From assembly GCA_031551725.1 (NCBI GenBank), contig JAVBNF010000034.1, positions 54,343 to 118,342 of the forward strand: DNA of 64,000 nt, read 5' to 3'. Source of the DNA: JAVBNF01 sp031551725 (GTDB taxonomy: Bacteria; Bacteroidota; Bacteroidia; Bacteroidales; P3). A model generated the notes under the pieces. It was not told the origin of the DNA, searched no databases, and was given only the letters and a program-made list of their open reading frames with translations. Positions 9,505-15,927 of the stretch are shown here, in pieces. Position numbers and translations under genes: made by a program. The first letter of the stretch is position 1. Every line of letters starts with the position of its first letter.

Positions 9505-9529
9505 CCCTGTAAAATATTGTTTTACAGGG
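9505..9529. terminator. Phage-supplied terminator after ssrA and int
   Basis: The arms CCCTGTAAAA (9505-9514) and TTTTACAGGG (9520-9529) pair perfectly around a 5-base loop, and a T-rich run follows on the plus strand. It can end ssrA transcripts and, in reverse, integrase transcripts. It replaces the host terminator now displaced to 53401-53421. Confidence 0.8.
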
Positions 9530-9533
9530 CTTC

Positions 9534-10877
9534 TTATTTTTGAGCTGCACCAAGAACTGCACTTTTTGAAAGTTCGTTGTTGCTTGCTTCGTTTTGCGGT
9601 TGTAAAAAGAAAGGGTGATTTACCATCTGTTGGGCGATTAACTCCCGAGTGACGCCAAGATATTTTATCGTTTGTTCGAGCTTTGTGTGTCCTAATATTC
9701 CTTGAATAAAGTATAAATCGAAACCGGCGAGATACATATTTGTTGCACAACTCCTGCGAGCGGTGTGAGTACTTAATAATTCGTATTTATGGCAATACTC
9801 TCCGCTTCCGATCGGTTTATTTCGCCCTTTCCGGGTATCCCATACCATTTTATCAAAACCGGCGAGTTTCCCAAGTACTTTTAACTCCCTGTTTAACTCT
9901 TGGTCGGAAACTTGAAGCGGAACCCCGTCTGATTCTTCCAAAATAGTCTTTACCTGCCAATGCAGCGGAATAAATACAGGCTCACCTGTTTTTTGTGTAT
10001 TGTCAATACAAATAAGTCCTGTTGCTTTCACGGCATCATCTATGCATTTCTTATAATCCGAAACCCGCAAGCCTGTTCGTGCTCCGATAAGAAAGTTTAG
10101 GCATACCGTTTTCAAACGGGGCGATAAGGTGTTTTTTATATCAAATAAATGATTTACCTCGTTTTCGTCAAGATACATTTGCTTGGTGTGCTCTGACGGC
10201 GCCTTAAAATCATCATCCTTAAAAATAAAATTGTCGGTTAGCTTACGAGTAGTGGCCGTCTTCATAAAACGCTTTAAACGTTTTATCTCTCCTCCTATGC
10301 TATTTATTGAAAGTCCGATATGTCCCTTTGACTGTGGTTCTTGTTTTAGATAGCTTACAAAATTATCGTAAAAAGCCATATCAATATCATCAAACCCCAG
10401 CTCCCGACCATTATAAAATTTATCGGCTGTGGCTTTGATGCGTTTAAACGTATTCTTATATTTTAATTCGTTACTACTTCTTACAACCTCTCCTCTACTT
10501 ACTTTATTTTTTTCTTCTTCTCCGGCCTTATGGATTGTTTCCTCGATATGTTGATAAAATGTTTTTAGACCTGAATCCGATAATTCTCCTTTTTTTCCAT
10601 TAATCTCCATATCGAGATTTTCAGCAGAAAGTTTGCCGGCACGTTTGAGGTTATCGTGGATATTGATAATTTCTGATTTTCGGGCTGCCAAAAAGCTATT
10701 GATATTATCTGCATCCTTTTCTTTACTTGAGACCCGTTGTGTTTTATGACTCCAGTTATCCGGCTTAATTGAATATTGCGTTGAAAATACAAAACGCGTT
10801 CCGTTGTAGAATAGCTTGCCGATTATTACGGAGGTTTTAGCTTTCTTGCTATTTATGTAGAATTTAACAGATGCCAT
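9534..10877 (-). CDS. int: Tyrosine-type site-specific integrase
   Basis: The 447-residue product is a phage integrase of the Bacteroidota type, with an Arm-DNA-binding N-terminus, a SAM-like core-binding domain (about 90-200) and a catalytic domain. Catalytic motifs visible are ARTGLRVSDY (first Arg), HTARRS (His and second Arg), LGHT and the nucleophile region TIKYLG (Tyr). An ATG at 10907 would add ten residues but overlaps the upstream gene; MASVKFYIN at 10877 is preferred because it begins 4 bp after that gene's stop. It is expected to recombine attP with the ssrA 3' end. Its final codons contain the left arm repeat. Confidence 0.95.
   Translation of the reverse strand: MASVKFYINSKKAKTSVIIGKLFYNGTRFVFSTQYSIKPDNWSHKTQRVSSKEKDADNINSFLAARKSEIINIHDNLKRAGKLSAENLDMEINGKKGELSDSGLKTFYQHIEETIHKAGEEEKNKVSRGEVVRSSNELKYKNTFKRIKATADKFYNGRELGFDDIDMAFYDNFVSYLKQEPQSKGHIGLSINSIGGEIKRLKRFMKTATTRKLTDNFIFKDDDFKAPSEHTKQMYLDENEVNHLFDIKNTLSPRLKTVCLNFLIGARTGLRVSDYKKCIDDAVKATGLICIDNTQKTGEPVFIPLHWQVKTILEESDGVPLQVSDQELNRELKVLGKLAGFDKMVWDTRKGRNKPIGSGEYCHKYELLSTHTARRSCATNMYLAGFDLYFIQGILGHTKLEQTIKYLGVTRELIAQQMVNHPFFLQPQNEASNNELSKSAVLGAAQK
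9542..9567 (+). repeat. Left arm-type repeat (candidate integrase arm sites)
   Basis: Two tandem copies of an AAGAACTGCACTTT-like word make a 26-bp stretch that matches 53254-53279 in the same orientation with two mismatches. It lies 43 bp inside attL and overlaps the end of the integrase gene. Confidence 0.65.
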
Positions 10878-10881
10878 TCGA

Positions 10882-11139
10882 TTATCGTTTAAACATTTTA
10901 CCCTCACCCATTAAAAGCCATTCCGGACGGACTCCAAAATCACGAACTAAATACGTAAGCCACGCCAACTGGAAACCGTCTCTTTCCGGCTCTTTTCTTA
11001 GACGCAGGAAATTCGAATAAGTAATATCATATTTTTCTGTAAATTCGGCAACTGTTCTTATTTTTTTTCTTTGATCAACAAGAACAGCAAGAGCCTCGAA
11101 AAACCGTTTGTTTACCTTTTGGCTATCGATCGTTTGCAT
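10882..11139 (-). CDS. Small HTH-like phage regulator
   Basis: The 85-residue protein has a predicted helix-turn-helix (FTEKYDITYSNFLRLRKEPE, about 28-47). It ends WLLMGEGKMFKR, the wording typical of CI/Cro-like repressor N-terminal domains of Bacteroidota phages. It lies directly upstream of int on the same strand with 4 bp between, so it is probably co-transcribed and may act as excisionase or regulator. The function is inferred only from the motif and position. Confidence 0.65.
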   Translation of the reverse strand: MQTIDSQKVNKRFFEALAVLVDQRKKIRTVAEFTEKYDITYSNFLRLRKEPERDGFQLAWLTYLVRDFGVRPEWLLMGEGKMFKR

Positions 11140-11160
11140 AATTTGTTTTTAATAAAAATT

Positions 11161-11409
11161 TTACTTTGAGATATGCGTTATTATTTGATAGAGTAATATT
11201 CTAATCCCCTTGCATTCAGCTAACAACTCTCTTGCAATCATACTAAGCTCATCATCCCGATGTAATAATTTCAAATGTTCTATATTATGTCCTTTCGCTA
11301 AAACCTTATCACAATTCGAAATATTCTGAACTGTCAAATTTAATGTTAGCTGATTAGGGTTGGGGATTGACTTGGCTTTTCTTTTTGAATTAGATACAGG
11401 TTTTCTCAT
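11161..11409 (-). CDS. Hypothetical basic small protein
   Basis: I do not recognise this 82-residue product. The N-terminal 20 residues are basic (KRKAK), and the rest looks helical with a hydrophobic end (GIRILLYQIITHISK). It sits in the leftward lysogeny operon between the HTH gene and the repressor. No domain is visible. Confidence 0.5.
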   Translation of the reverse strand: MRKPVSNSKRKAKSIPNPNQLTLNLTVQNISNCDKVLAKGHNIEHLKLLHRDDELSMIARELLAECKGIRILLYQIITHISK

Positions 11410-11493
11410 AGGTGTAGCATTAGTTGGTAATACTACAACAAATAAGGAATAATTTTGTTTGTTGATTCTTAATTAATTACTAAAGTCGTTTTG

Positions 11494-11940
11494 TTAATTA
11501 CTTTCTAATATTTTCTTCTTTTCGGCCTTGAATTCAGCTTCTGTAAGTATGCCACTGTCAAGCAACTCCTTTAATCCTTTAAGAAGCTCTATCTTTTCCT
11601 TTTGTTTTTGCAAATTAGAGTTTGTCTGATTAATAGTGCCACCTATATTCTGCCCGACAGCATTTACAGTTTCGTTATGTCCCTCTATTGTCTGCTGGGA
11701 TATATTGATGTTCTTCAACATTGAGCCTTTGCCCGTAAGTAGCCATTTGTAATCCACATTGGGATATTTTTTTATGATAATGCTCGCCAAATCGGGACTT
11801 ATATTGTTTAATCCCTTTAAAACACGATACACCCTTTCAGCTCTTCCTAATCCAATAGATTCCGCGAACTTTTTAGCACTAATACCCAAAAAATCAAAAA
11901 GTTCGTTTAGATAATGCTCTTCTTTTATCTTTTTTAACAT
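11494..11940 (-). CDS. Phage repressor-like HTH protein with C-terminal SHOCT-like motif
   Basis: Residues about 10-75 form an XRE/CI-type DNA-binding domain (FDFLGISAKKFAESIGL, then VDYKWLLTGKGSML). A polar linker rich in Asn and Gln follows. The last 28 residues (LKELLDSGILTEAEFKAEKKKIL) match the SHOCT motif, an oligomerisation or tethering segment. No S24 protease domain is present, so RecA-dependent autocleavage is not expected. The start codon abuts a phased set of 10-bp motifs and a divergent promoter. This is the best candidate for the lysogeny repressor, but that role is inferred. Confidence 0.75.
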   Translation of the reverse strand: MLKKIKEEHYLNELFDFLGISAKKFAESIGLGRAERVYRVLKGLNNISPDLASIIIKKYPNVDYKWLLTGKGSMLKNINISQQTIEGHNETVNAVGQNIGGTINQTNSNLQKQKEKIELLKGLKELLDSGILTEAEFKAEKKKILESN

Positions 11941-11970
11941 TGTTTATAATTGTTTTTTATTGTATTTTTG
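11937..11970 (+). promoter_or_regulatory. Rightward promoter with tandem 10-bp motifs (operator 1)
   Basis: A TTG at 11940-11942 is followed after 20 bp by TATTTTTG (11963-11970). Between them TTGTTTATAA, TTGTTTTTTA and TTGTATTTTT follow each other at exact 10-bp steps. The same layout recurs at 12596-12629, with 28 of 34 bases identical. It starts inside the repressor start codon region and reads towards the 44-residue ORF. Confidence 0.65.
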
Positions 11971-11982
11971 CAGAAAAAATCT

Positions 11983-12117
11983 ATGATAGTACTAATTTAT
12001 ATTTTCTCAAGCCTCGGCATCTTAATCTCTATATTAAACTTTTTTAACTTTCGAAAAATAAACAAACTTTTAGATCAGCGCGAAGAATATTTGAAAAAAT
12101 TAAATAAGGGTATTTAG
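11983..12117 (+). CDS. 44-residue single-span membrane protein
   Basis: A short frame starts 13 bp after a good -7 box. Its N-terminal half is hydrophobic (MIVLIYIFSSLGILISIL) and the rest is charged (FRKINKLLDQREEYLKKLNKGI). The end overlaps the tail of the convergent 12100-12549 gene. The promoter and clean membrane topology support it; without the promoter it would be a doubtful ORF. The role is unknown. Confidence 0.5.
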   Translation: MIVLIYIFSSLGILISILNFFNFRKINKLLDQREEYLKKLNKGI

Positions 12118-12549
12118 TTGTTGTTCTCTGTGTTTGCTGTAATTATCATCCCATGATAAATAAACTTTGTAATACGCCTTGTGTCCAGATCCTAATACAG
12201 TATTCAATTTTATAGACTGACCAGGCAAAAGCACCTCCACTGGGAAAGCGTCTTGATAAATCCGTACAAAAACACTGGGGTCTTCTTCTGCACGGAAATG
12301 AATATTTCGTGCCTCAGCTTGTCCTGTATTCATTATCTCTAATTTCCAAGAACTTCCGCTCTTATATATTTCAGCCCTAAAATCGGCTTGTTTTGAAGCG
12401 TCTTTCTCTTTTTGGTCTTTGTCTAATTGATTTTCATTAATTTGCTCTTGTTGTTTATCAAGCCTACGCCCAACCGTAAGGGCATAAACAAATGATGCAA
12501 TAGCAATAATTATACTTATTGCGGAAAATGCAAGGGCTATTAATTCCAT
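12100..12549 (-). CDS. Hypothetical membrane-anchored protein of the lysogeny region
   Basis: The 149-residue product has one N-terminal transmembrane segment (about 5-27), then a charged helical stretch (KQQEQINENQLDKDQKEKD). A C-terminal beta-rich domain follows (WKLEIMNTGQAEARNIHF, VLLPGQSIKLN), resembling immunoglobulin-like accessory domains. It is transcribed leftwards from its own promoter beside the repressor, so it may be expressed in the lysogen. A role in superinfection exclusion is possible but unproven. Confidence 0.6.
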   Translation of the reverse strand: MELIALAFSAISIIIAIASFVYALTVGRRLDKQQEQINENQLDKDQKEKDASKQADFRAEIYKSGSSWKLEIMNTGQAEARNIHFRAEEDPSVFVRIYQDAFPVEVLLPGQSIKLNTVLGSGHKAYYKVYLSWDDNYSKHREQQLNTLI

Positions 12550-12595
12550 TTGATTATCAGCTGTATAAAATTTAATTTTAAAATAATTTCACAAA

Positions 12596-12629
12596 ACATT
12601 GTTTTATATTGTATTTTATTGTAACTTTG
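12596..12629 (+). promoter_or_regulatory. Early rightward promoter with tandem 10-bp motifs (operator 2)
   Basis: TTG at 12599-12601, 20 bp, then TAACTTTG at 12622-12629. The spacer again holds three 10-bp steps (TTGTTTTATA, TTGTATTTTA, TTGTAACTTT). It drives the early genes starting at 12693. Confidence 0.7.
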
Positions 12630-12655
12630 CGCCGTGAACTTATAATTAACGTCAC

Positions 12656-12663
12656 AAAGATAC
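12656..12663 (-). promoter_or_regulatory. -7 box for leftward 12549 gene
   Basis: CAAAGATA on the plus strand reads TATCTTTG on the minus strand. It would give a leader of about 100 nt before the ATG at 12549. It faces the early promoter, so the two transcripts overlap at their starts. Confidence 0.5.
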
Positions 12664-12692
12664 TGATTTTAAATTAAAATAACAAAAACAAT

Positions 12693-12947
12693 ATGAAAGC
12701 AGAACAAGACAAGCAAAAACAATCGACTTTTCGGGAAATATATCATGCGTTTCCAAAGCGAAACATTGACATGACCCAGCGCCAACAATTTGTTGAACGT
12801 ATAGCGACTGTTACAAAAAAATCCAAGAAAACAATTTATTGCTGGATTGCAGGAGCTTATAAACCCGATGCACTATCACAATCAATGATTGAGAAAGAAC
12901 TCGGTATTCCTGCAAGCGAATTGTTTCCTGTAGAAAACAGAGATTAA
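12693..12947 (+). CDS. Cro-like small DNA-binding protein
   Basis: The 84-residue protein carries a HTH-like core (FVERIATVTKKSKKTIYCWIAGAYKPDALSQSMIEKELGI, in parts). This resembles small Bacteroidota phage regulators ending in a LGIPASELFP segment. It is the first gene of the rightward early transcript, after a leader of about 55 nt. The position opposite the repressor suggests a Cro-like role; this is inference. Confidence 0.65.
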   Translation: MKAEQDKQKQSTFREIYHAFPKRNIDMTQRQQFVERIATVTKKSKKTIYCWIAGAYKPDALSQSMIEKELGIPASELFPVENRD

Positions 12948-12976
12948 TTGAGCTTTAATTTTTAAACCACATCACA

Positions 12977-13228
12977 ATGAGTAATAACATTTTTTCTTGG
13001 GAAACCGAATTTAATCAAGCCAAACAAACAATCACGCACGTATTTAACGAACGCGTAAAGGTTGTATTAGACCAAAAAGAGCAAATCATCGAACTGTACA
13101 AAGATAGTGAGATTATTCAAAAATGCTTTATTGATGATAATTACACCGTAACACAGTACCATCATTATTTGGAAACAATCGCTCAAAGTGCAAACGAACT
13201 AAAAGAGTTAGAACCTAAAACACTCTAA
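12977..13228 (+). CDS. Hypothetical early protein
   Basis: I do not recognise this 83-residue acidic, helical product (FNQAKQTITHVFNERVKVVLDQKEQIIELYK). It follows the Cro-like gene by 29 bp in the same direction and ends just before a new promoter at 13253. No motif is visible. Confidence 0.5.
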   Translation: MSNNIFSWETEFNQAKQTITHVFNERVKVVLDQKEQIIELYKDSEIIQKCFIDDNYTVTQYHHYLETIAQSANELKELEPKTL

Positions 13229-13252
13229 ATACCAAATAAATGAGAATAAATT

Positions 13253-13282
13253 TTGTAAATATAAAATCTTTTTGTAATTTTG
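13253..13282 (+). promoter_or_regulatory. Promoter of structured leader RNA
   Basis: TTG at 13253-13255, 19 bp, then TAATTTTG at 13275-13282. Transcription should start near 13288-13292, exactly at the first arm of the interleaved repeats. An ORF that runs through from 13240 would include this promoter, so its N-terminal part is probably not translated. Confidence 0.7.
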
Positions 13283-13287
13283 CCTCG

Positions 13288-13446
13288 TCTATACCACAGA
13301 CAACATTTGCATTATTAATGGTAGCTATTTTTGTGTCCGCACAAGAAGCTCCAAAAAACGAAAGTTTAGGCTATCATTTCCCTTTGGGTTGCTATCGTTA
13401 TGATGCAATTGTCTGTGGTAAGACGGGAGGTGATAGCCTTTTTTAT
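13288..13446 (+). ncRNA. Candidate pseudoknotted leader/small RNA with intrinsic terminator
   Basis: Two inverted repeats interleave in the order A-B-A'-B'. A (TACCACAGACAA, 13292-13303) is perfectly complementary to A' (13409-13420). B (13368-13382) pairs with B' (13425-13439) over 15 bp including two G-U pairs, and a run of six T follows, as in an intrinsic terminator. A' lies in the loop of B/B', so the 5' end of the RNA can form a pseudoknot with the terminator loop. A 15-base near-copy of the A region covers the start codon of the next gene (13465-13479). It could be a stand-alone small RNA or an attenuator. I know no matching family. Confidence 0.65.
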
Positions 13447-13467
13447 TTATCATTTTTCAACCAATCT

Positions 13468-13755
13468 ATGCCACAGACAGTGAAAAATGCACAATCGGGA
13501 AAGAATAGTACCCATACTGCACGTACGCGCACGAAACGCGCAACAATTCTCCGCCGTACTTATTATCAAGGTCACGCTGATTTGGTTTGTAAAGCCAATT
13601 CGGGACAAGCTATTGTGTTTAACGGCATCTACTGTGCCGAAAACCACGATATAGCTATGCGTTCCATGATTATAGAACTTTCCAACTATTTCCCTCAATA
13701 CCGATTAGACCTCCAAACGATATCGGTTTTTCAAAGATATTTACCAATCGCATAA
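13468..13755 (+). CDS. Hypothetical basic phage protein downstream of the leader RNA
   Basis: The chosen ATG at 13468 gives a 95-residue protein. Its N-terminus is basic and Thr/Arg-rich (THTARTRTKRATILRR). A compact C-terminal part follows (HADLVCKANSGQAIVFNGIYCAENHDIAMRSM, in parts, then ELSNYFPQYRLDL). The longer frame from 13240 or 13318 would run through the promoter and terminator hairpin, so it is less likely. Its start region can pair with the A' strand of the upstream RNA. The function is unknown. Confidence 0.6.
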   Translation: MPQTVKNAQSGKNSTHTARTRTKRATILRRTYYQGHADLVCKANSGQAIVFNGIYCAENHDIAMRSMIIELSNYFPQYRLDLQTISVFQRYLPIA

Positions 13756-13765
13756 ATCTAATCTC

Positions 13766-14056
13766 ATGGGACAGCCAGAAGTTACATATAAATTATCTGC
13801 AGAAGACTTGCGAAATGTATTCAGAGAGAGTGTATCAGATTTGAATTTCGAGAAGTTTAAAATGGTAGAGGTTGGCTCTCAAACAGCCTGCGATATCTTA
13901 AAGATAAGTGCCCCCACCCTATCGCATTATATCGAACGCGAATTGCTTCGCCCGCTTAATCCGGGAAGTAGTAAGTACACGTTCTGCTTGGCAGATGTTC
14001 TTAATTGTATAGGTGCTAAACATAAAAAAAGGAATAATCATGTGTTCAGTGTGTGA
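13766..14056 (+). CDS. DUF3853-like small HTH protein
   Basis: The 96-residue product resembles small Bacteroidota mobile-element proteins of the DUF3853 type. The segment VGSQTACDILKISAPTLSHYIERELLRPLNPGSSKYTF reads (in parts) as a MerR/excisionase-like winged helix with a following beta hairpin. It lies in the early regulator cluster and overlaps the next gene by 17 bp. A DNA-binding role, perhaps as excisionase, is inferred. Confidence 0.65.
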   Translation: MGQPEVTYKLSAEDLRNVFRESVSDLNFEKFKMVEVGSQTACDILKISAPTLSHYIERELLRPLNPGSSKYTFCLADVLNCIGAKHKKRNNHVFSV

Positions 14057-14285
14057 AGATAGAACGTTGTACTGCCCGGTATGCAGTGAAGAATCCGAAA
14101 CAGTACCCTGCCCAAGATGCAACGGTGATGGGAAAACCTACTACGACGAGGACGGCAACGAAATCGACAAAGAAGTTTACCGCCGGTTTTGTCAAGGTAG
14201 AAGAGACTGCGGATTTGAAATCTGCGAGCGTTGTGGCGGAAGCGGTAAGATAGAAGATAATCGGAATCCTTTTGATAACGAATAA
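14040..14285 (+). CDS. Small DnaJ-type zinc-finger protein
   Basis: The 81-residue protein has four Cys pairs of the CxxC type: CSVC, CPVC, CPRCNGDG and CERCGGSG. The last two match the CxxCxGxG repeats of DnaJ central domains, so it should bind zinc. It has no J domain. The start at 14040 (MCSVCEDRT) is preceded by an AAAGGA element; a longer frame from 14013 is less likely. The role in the phage is unknown. Confidence 0.65.
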   Translation: MCSVCEDRTLYCPVCSEESETVPCPRCNGDGKTYYDEDGNEIDKEVYRRFCQGRRDCGFEICERCGGSGKIEDNRNPFDNE

Positions 14286-14305
14286 TAACCAACAAAATAA
14301 AAGCC

Positions 14306-14950
14306 ATGAATATCAAAATCGAAATAAAAAACAGGTTTACTGGAAGTGTTTTATTTTCTTTTGAAAAAGAGGAAAATACGATCAAGGATACACTTTTAGA
14401 GGCAATCAAGAGCCATGCCGACCTGCGCGGTGCCAACCTATGCGGTGCCAACCTATGCGGTGCCGACCTGTGCGGTGCCAACCTATGCGGTGCCGACCTA
14501 TGCGATGCCAACCTATGCGGTGCCAACCTATGCGGTGCCGACCTGTGCGGTGCCGACCTATGCGATGCCGACCTGTGCGGTGCCGACCTGTGTGGTGCCG
14601 ACCTGCGCGGTGCCGACCTGCGCCATGCCAACCTATGCGGTGCCGACCTATGCGATGCCGACCTGTGCGGTGCCAACCTATGCGGTGCCGACCTGTGCGG
14701 TGCCAACCTATGCGGTGCCGACCTATGCGATGCCGACCTGTGCGGTGCCGACCTTGATTTTAGTTGTTTGTATTTTAGTTGTAAGTCACGAAAGCCAAAG
14801 ACGGATGAAAAGCAACGGATTCAACTTTGCCATCACTTGCTTTCGTGGATTAAAGTTTCAGAGAATGCGACCGATTTTGAAAAAGAATTGTTTGAATTTG
14901 CAAAAGAATACGCAAATCGCTTTCACAGAGAAGATGTAGAGAAGTTCTAA
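14306..14950 (+). CDS. Pentapeptide-repeat protein
   Basis: The 214-residue product has a 37-residue N-terminal segment and 23 consecutive pentapeptides (residues 38-152) of the form A(D/N)LCG. A 60-residue charged helical C-terminus follows. Pentapeptide repeats fold as a right-handed quadrilateral beta helix that can mimic DNA; some relatives protect or inhibit gyrase. The third position Leu is invariant, and the fourth is almost always Cys, which is unusual and would line one face with thiols. The underlying DNA repeats in 15-base units. Confidence 0.85.
   Translation: MNIKIEIKNRFTGSVLFSFEKEENTIKDTLLEAIKSHADLRGANLCGANLCGADLCGANLCGADLCDANLCGANLCGADLCGADLCDADLCGADLCGADLRGADLRHANLCGADLCDADLCGANLCGADLCGANLCGADLCDADLCGADLDFSCLYFSCKSRKPKTDEKQRIQLCHHLLSWIKVSENATDFEKELFEFAKEYANRFHREDVEKF
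14417..14761. repeat. Tandem 15-bp repeat array within pentapeptide gene
   Basis: Twenty-three near-identical 15-base units (consensus GCCGACCTGTGCGGT) differ mainly in GAC/AAC, CTG/CTA and TGCGGT/TGCGAT. The array keeps several reading frames open on both strands. The low sequence drift suggests recent expansion or gene conversion. Confidence 0.95.
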
Positions 14951-15022
14951 AAATAAAAAAGCCCCTGCTACAACAGAGGCTAATTAAACGAAATAAATTT
15001 CATTTTTAAACAGTACAAAATT

Positions 15023-15925
15023 ATGGAAAATTCTTCAAAAAAACAAGAGCCCTTTGATTTAGAGGCTTTGGAACCTGCGAAAATCGCAGAAGCTCCACGA
15101 GTGAAAGAGCAGTTTATTGCTACACTCCAAAAAATTCACAAACTCGATTTATCGGAAGCAGAAAGCATCTACGAGAAAGAGCTTATCTATTACAAGAAAG
15201 CAATCCTTGAATCCGAGAAGTTAAAATCAGCCACGAAGATTTCTTTGTATTCGGCATTTCTCGAAATCGCTATCAATGGGCTTTCTATTCAGCCGGGAGC
15301 CAAATCAGAAGCTTATTTGGAGACTCGCGGTTTCAAGATGAAAGATTCTCAAGGGCGAGAGACTTGGGGGCAAGCGGCTCGCCTTGTTATCACTGCTTAC
15401 GGAGAACTCAATATGCGTATCCGTGCCGGTCAGATCGTTAGAATGAATAACCCAATTGTGATTTACGAGGGCGACCATTTCCAACCACGAACTAACGAGC
15501 AAGGTGTTTTGATTGTGGATTATGCGCCTGCCATCCCTCGAAAATCGAAAATAATTATCGGATGTTATGTTTGCGTAGTGCTTCCCAAAGGTGGACTTGA
15601 TTTCAAGTGGTTACTGCAAGATGATATTGATCGTTTGGAACAATACAGCATACCGAAAAGCGGACAAAATTCCAAAGCAAATGCGCTGTATCGCTCTAAT
15701 AATGGTCAAATTGATACGGGTTTCCTTGAAACAAAGACAATCAAACATGCAATGAAAGCATATACCAAGCTCCGCGTGAGTGACAATGTGAGCATGGAAG
15801 AAGACGAGGAACCGATACACCCGACACACAGCTTTGCAACCGAACCGGGCGACCAAGAGACGGTACCTACATCGACCGAAACAGTAACTTATAATGATGA
15901 CAACGACGAAAACGGAGGATTTTAA
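15023..15925 (+). CDS. recT: RecT-family single-strand annealing protein
   Basis: The 300-residue product has the RecT core: SLYSAFLEIAINGLSIQP, then RLVITAYGELNMRIRAGQI, then KTIKHAMKAYTKL. RecT proteins anneal complementary single strands after 5'-end resection and often pair with an exonuclease, here the PD-(D/E)XK gene at 17124. The acidic C-terminal tail (EEDEEP, DDNDENGG) is usual. It opens the recombination operon, with 2 bp before the next gene. Confidence 0.85.
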   Translation: MENSSKKQEPFDLEALEPAKIAEAPRVKEQFIATLQKIHKLDLSEAESIYEKELIYYKKAILESEKLKSATKISLYSAFLEIAINGLSIQPGAKSEAYLETRGFKMKDSQGRETWGQAARLVITAYGELNMRIRAGQIVRMNNPIVIYEGDHFQPRTNEQGVLIVDYAPAIPRKSKIIIGCYVCVVLPKGGLDFKWLLQDDIDRLEQYSIPKSGQNSKANALYRSNNGQIDTGFLETKTIKHAMKAYTKLRVSDNVSMEEDEEPIHPTHSFATEPGDQETVPTSTETVTYNDDNDENGGF

Positions 15926-15927
15926 CT

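Noticed and set aside
9424..9750. ORF running across ssrA and the integrase end on the minus strand
   Set aside because: It overlaps a structured RNA and a strong coding frame.
13240..13467. N-terminal extension of the 13468 gene from 13240 or 13318
   Set aside because: It would run through a promoter, the interleaved repeats and a terminator; the start at 13468 is more consistent.
14038..14706. Long minus-strand and alternative-frame ORFs rich in His/Arg/Ser or Cys/Pro/Met over the 15-bp repeats
   Set aside because: They arise because a 15-bp repeat keeps all phases open; the A(D/N)LCG frame with normal flanking sequence is the gene.
14417..14761. CRISPR-like tandem array
   Set aside because: Units are contiguous 15-mers without spacers and encode pentapeptides.
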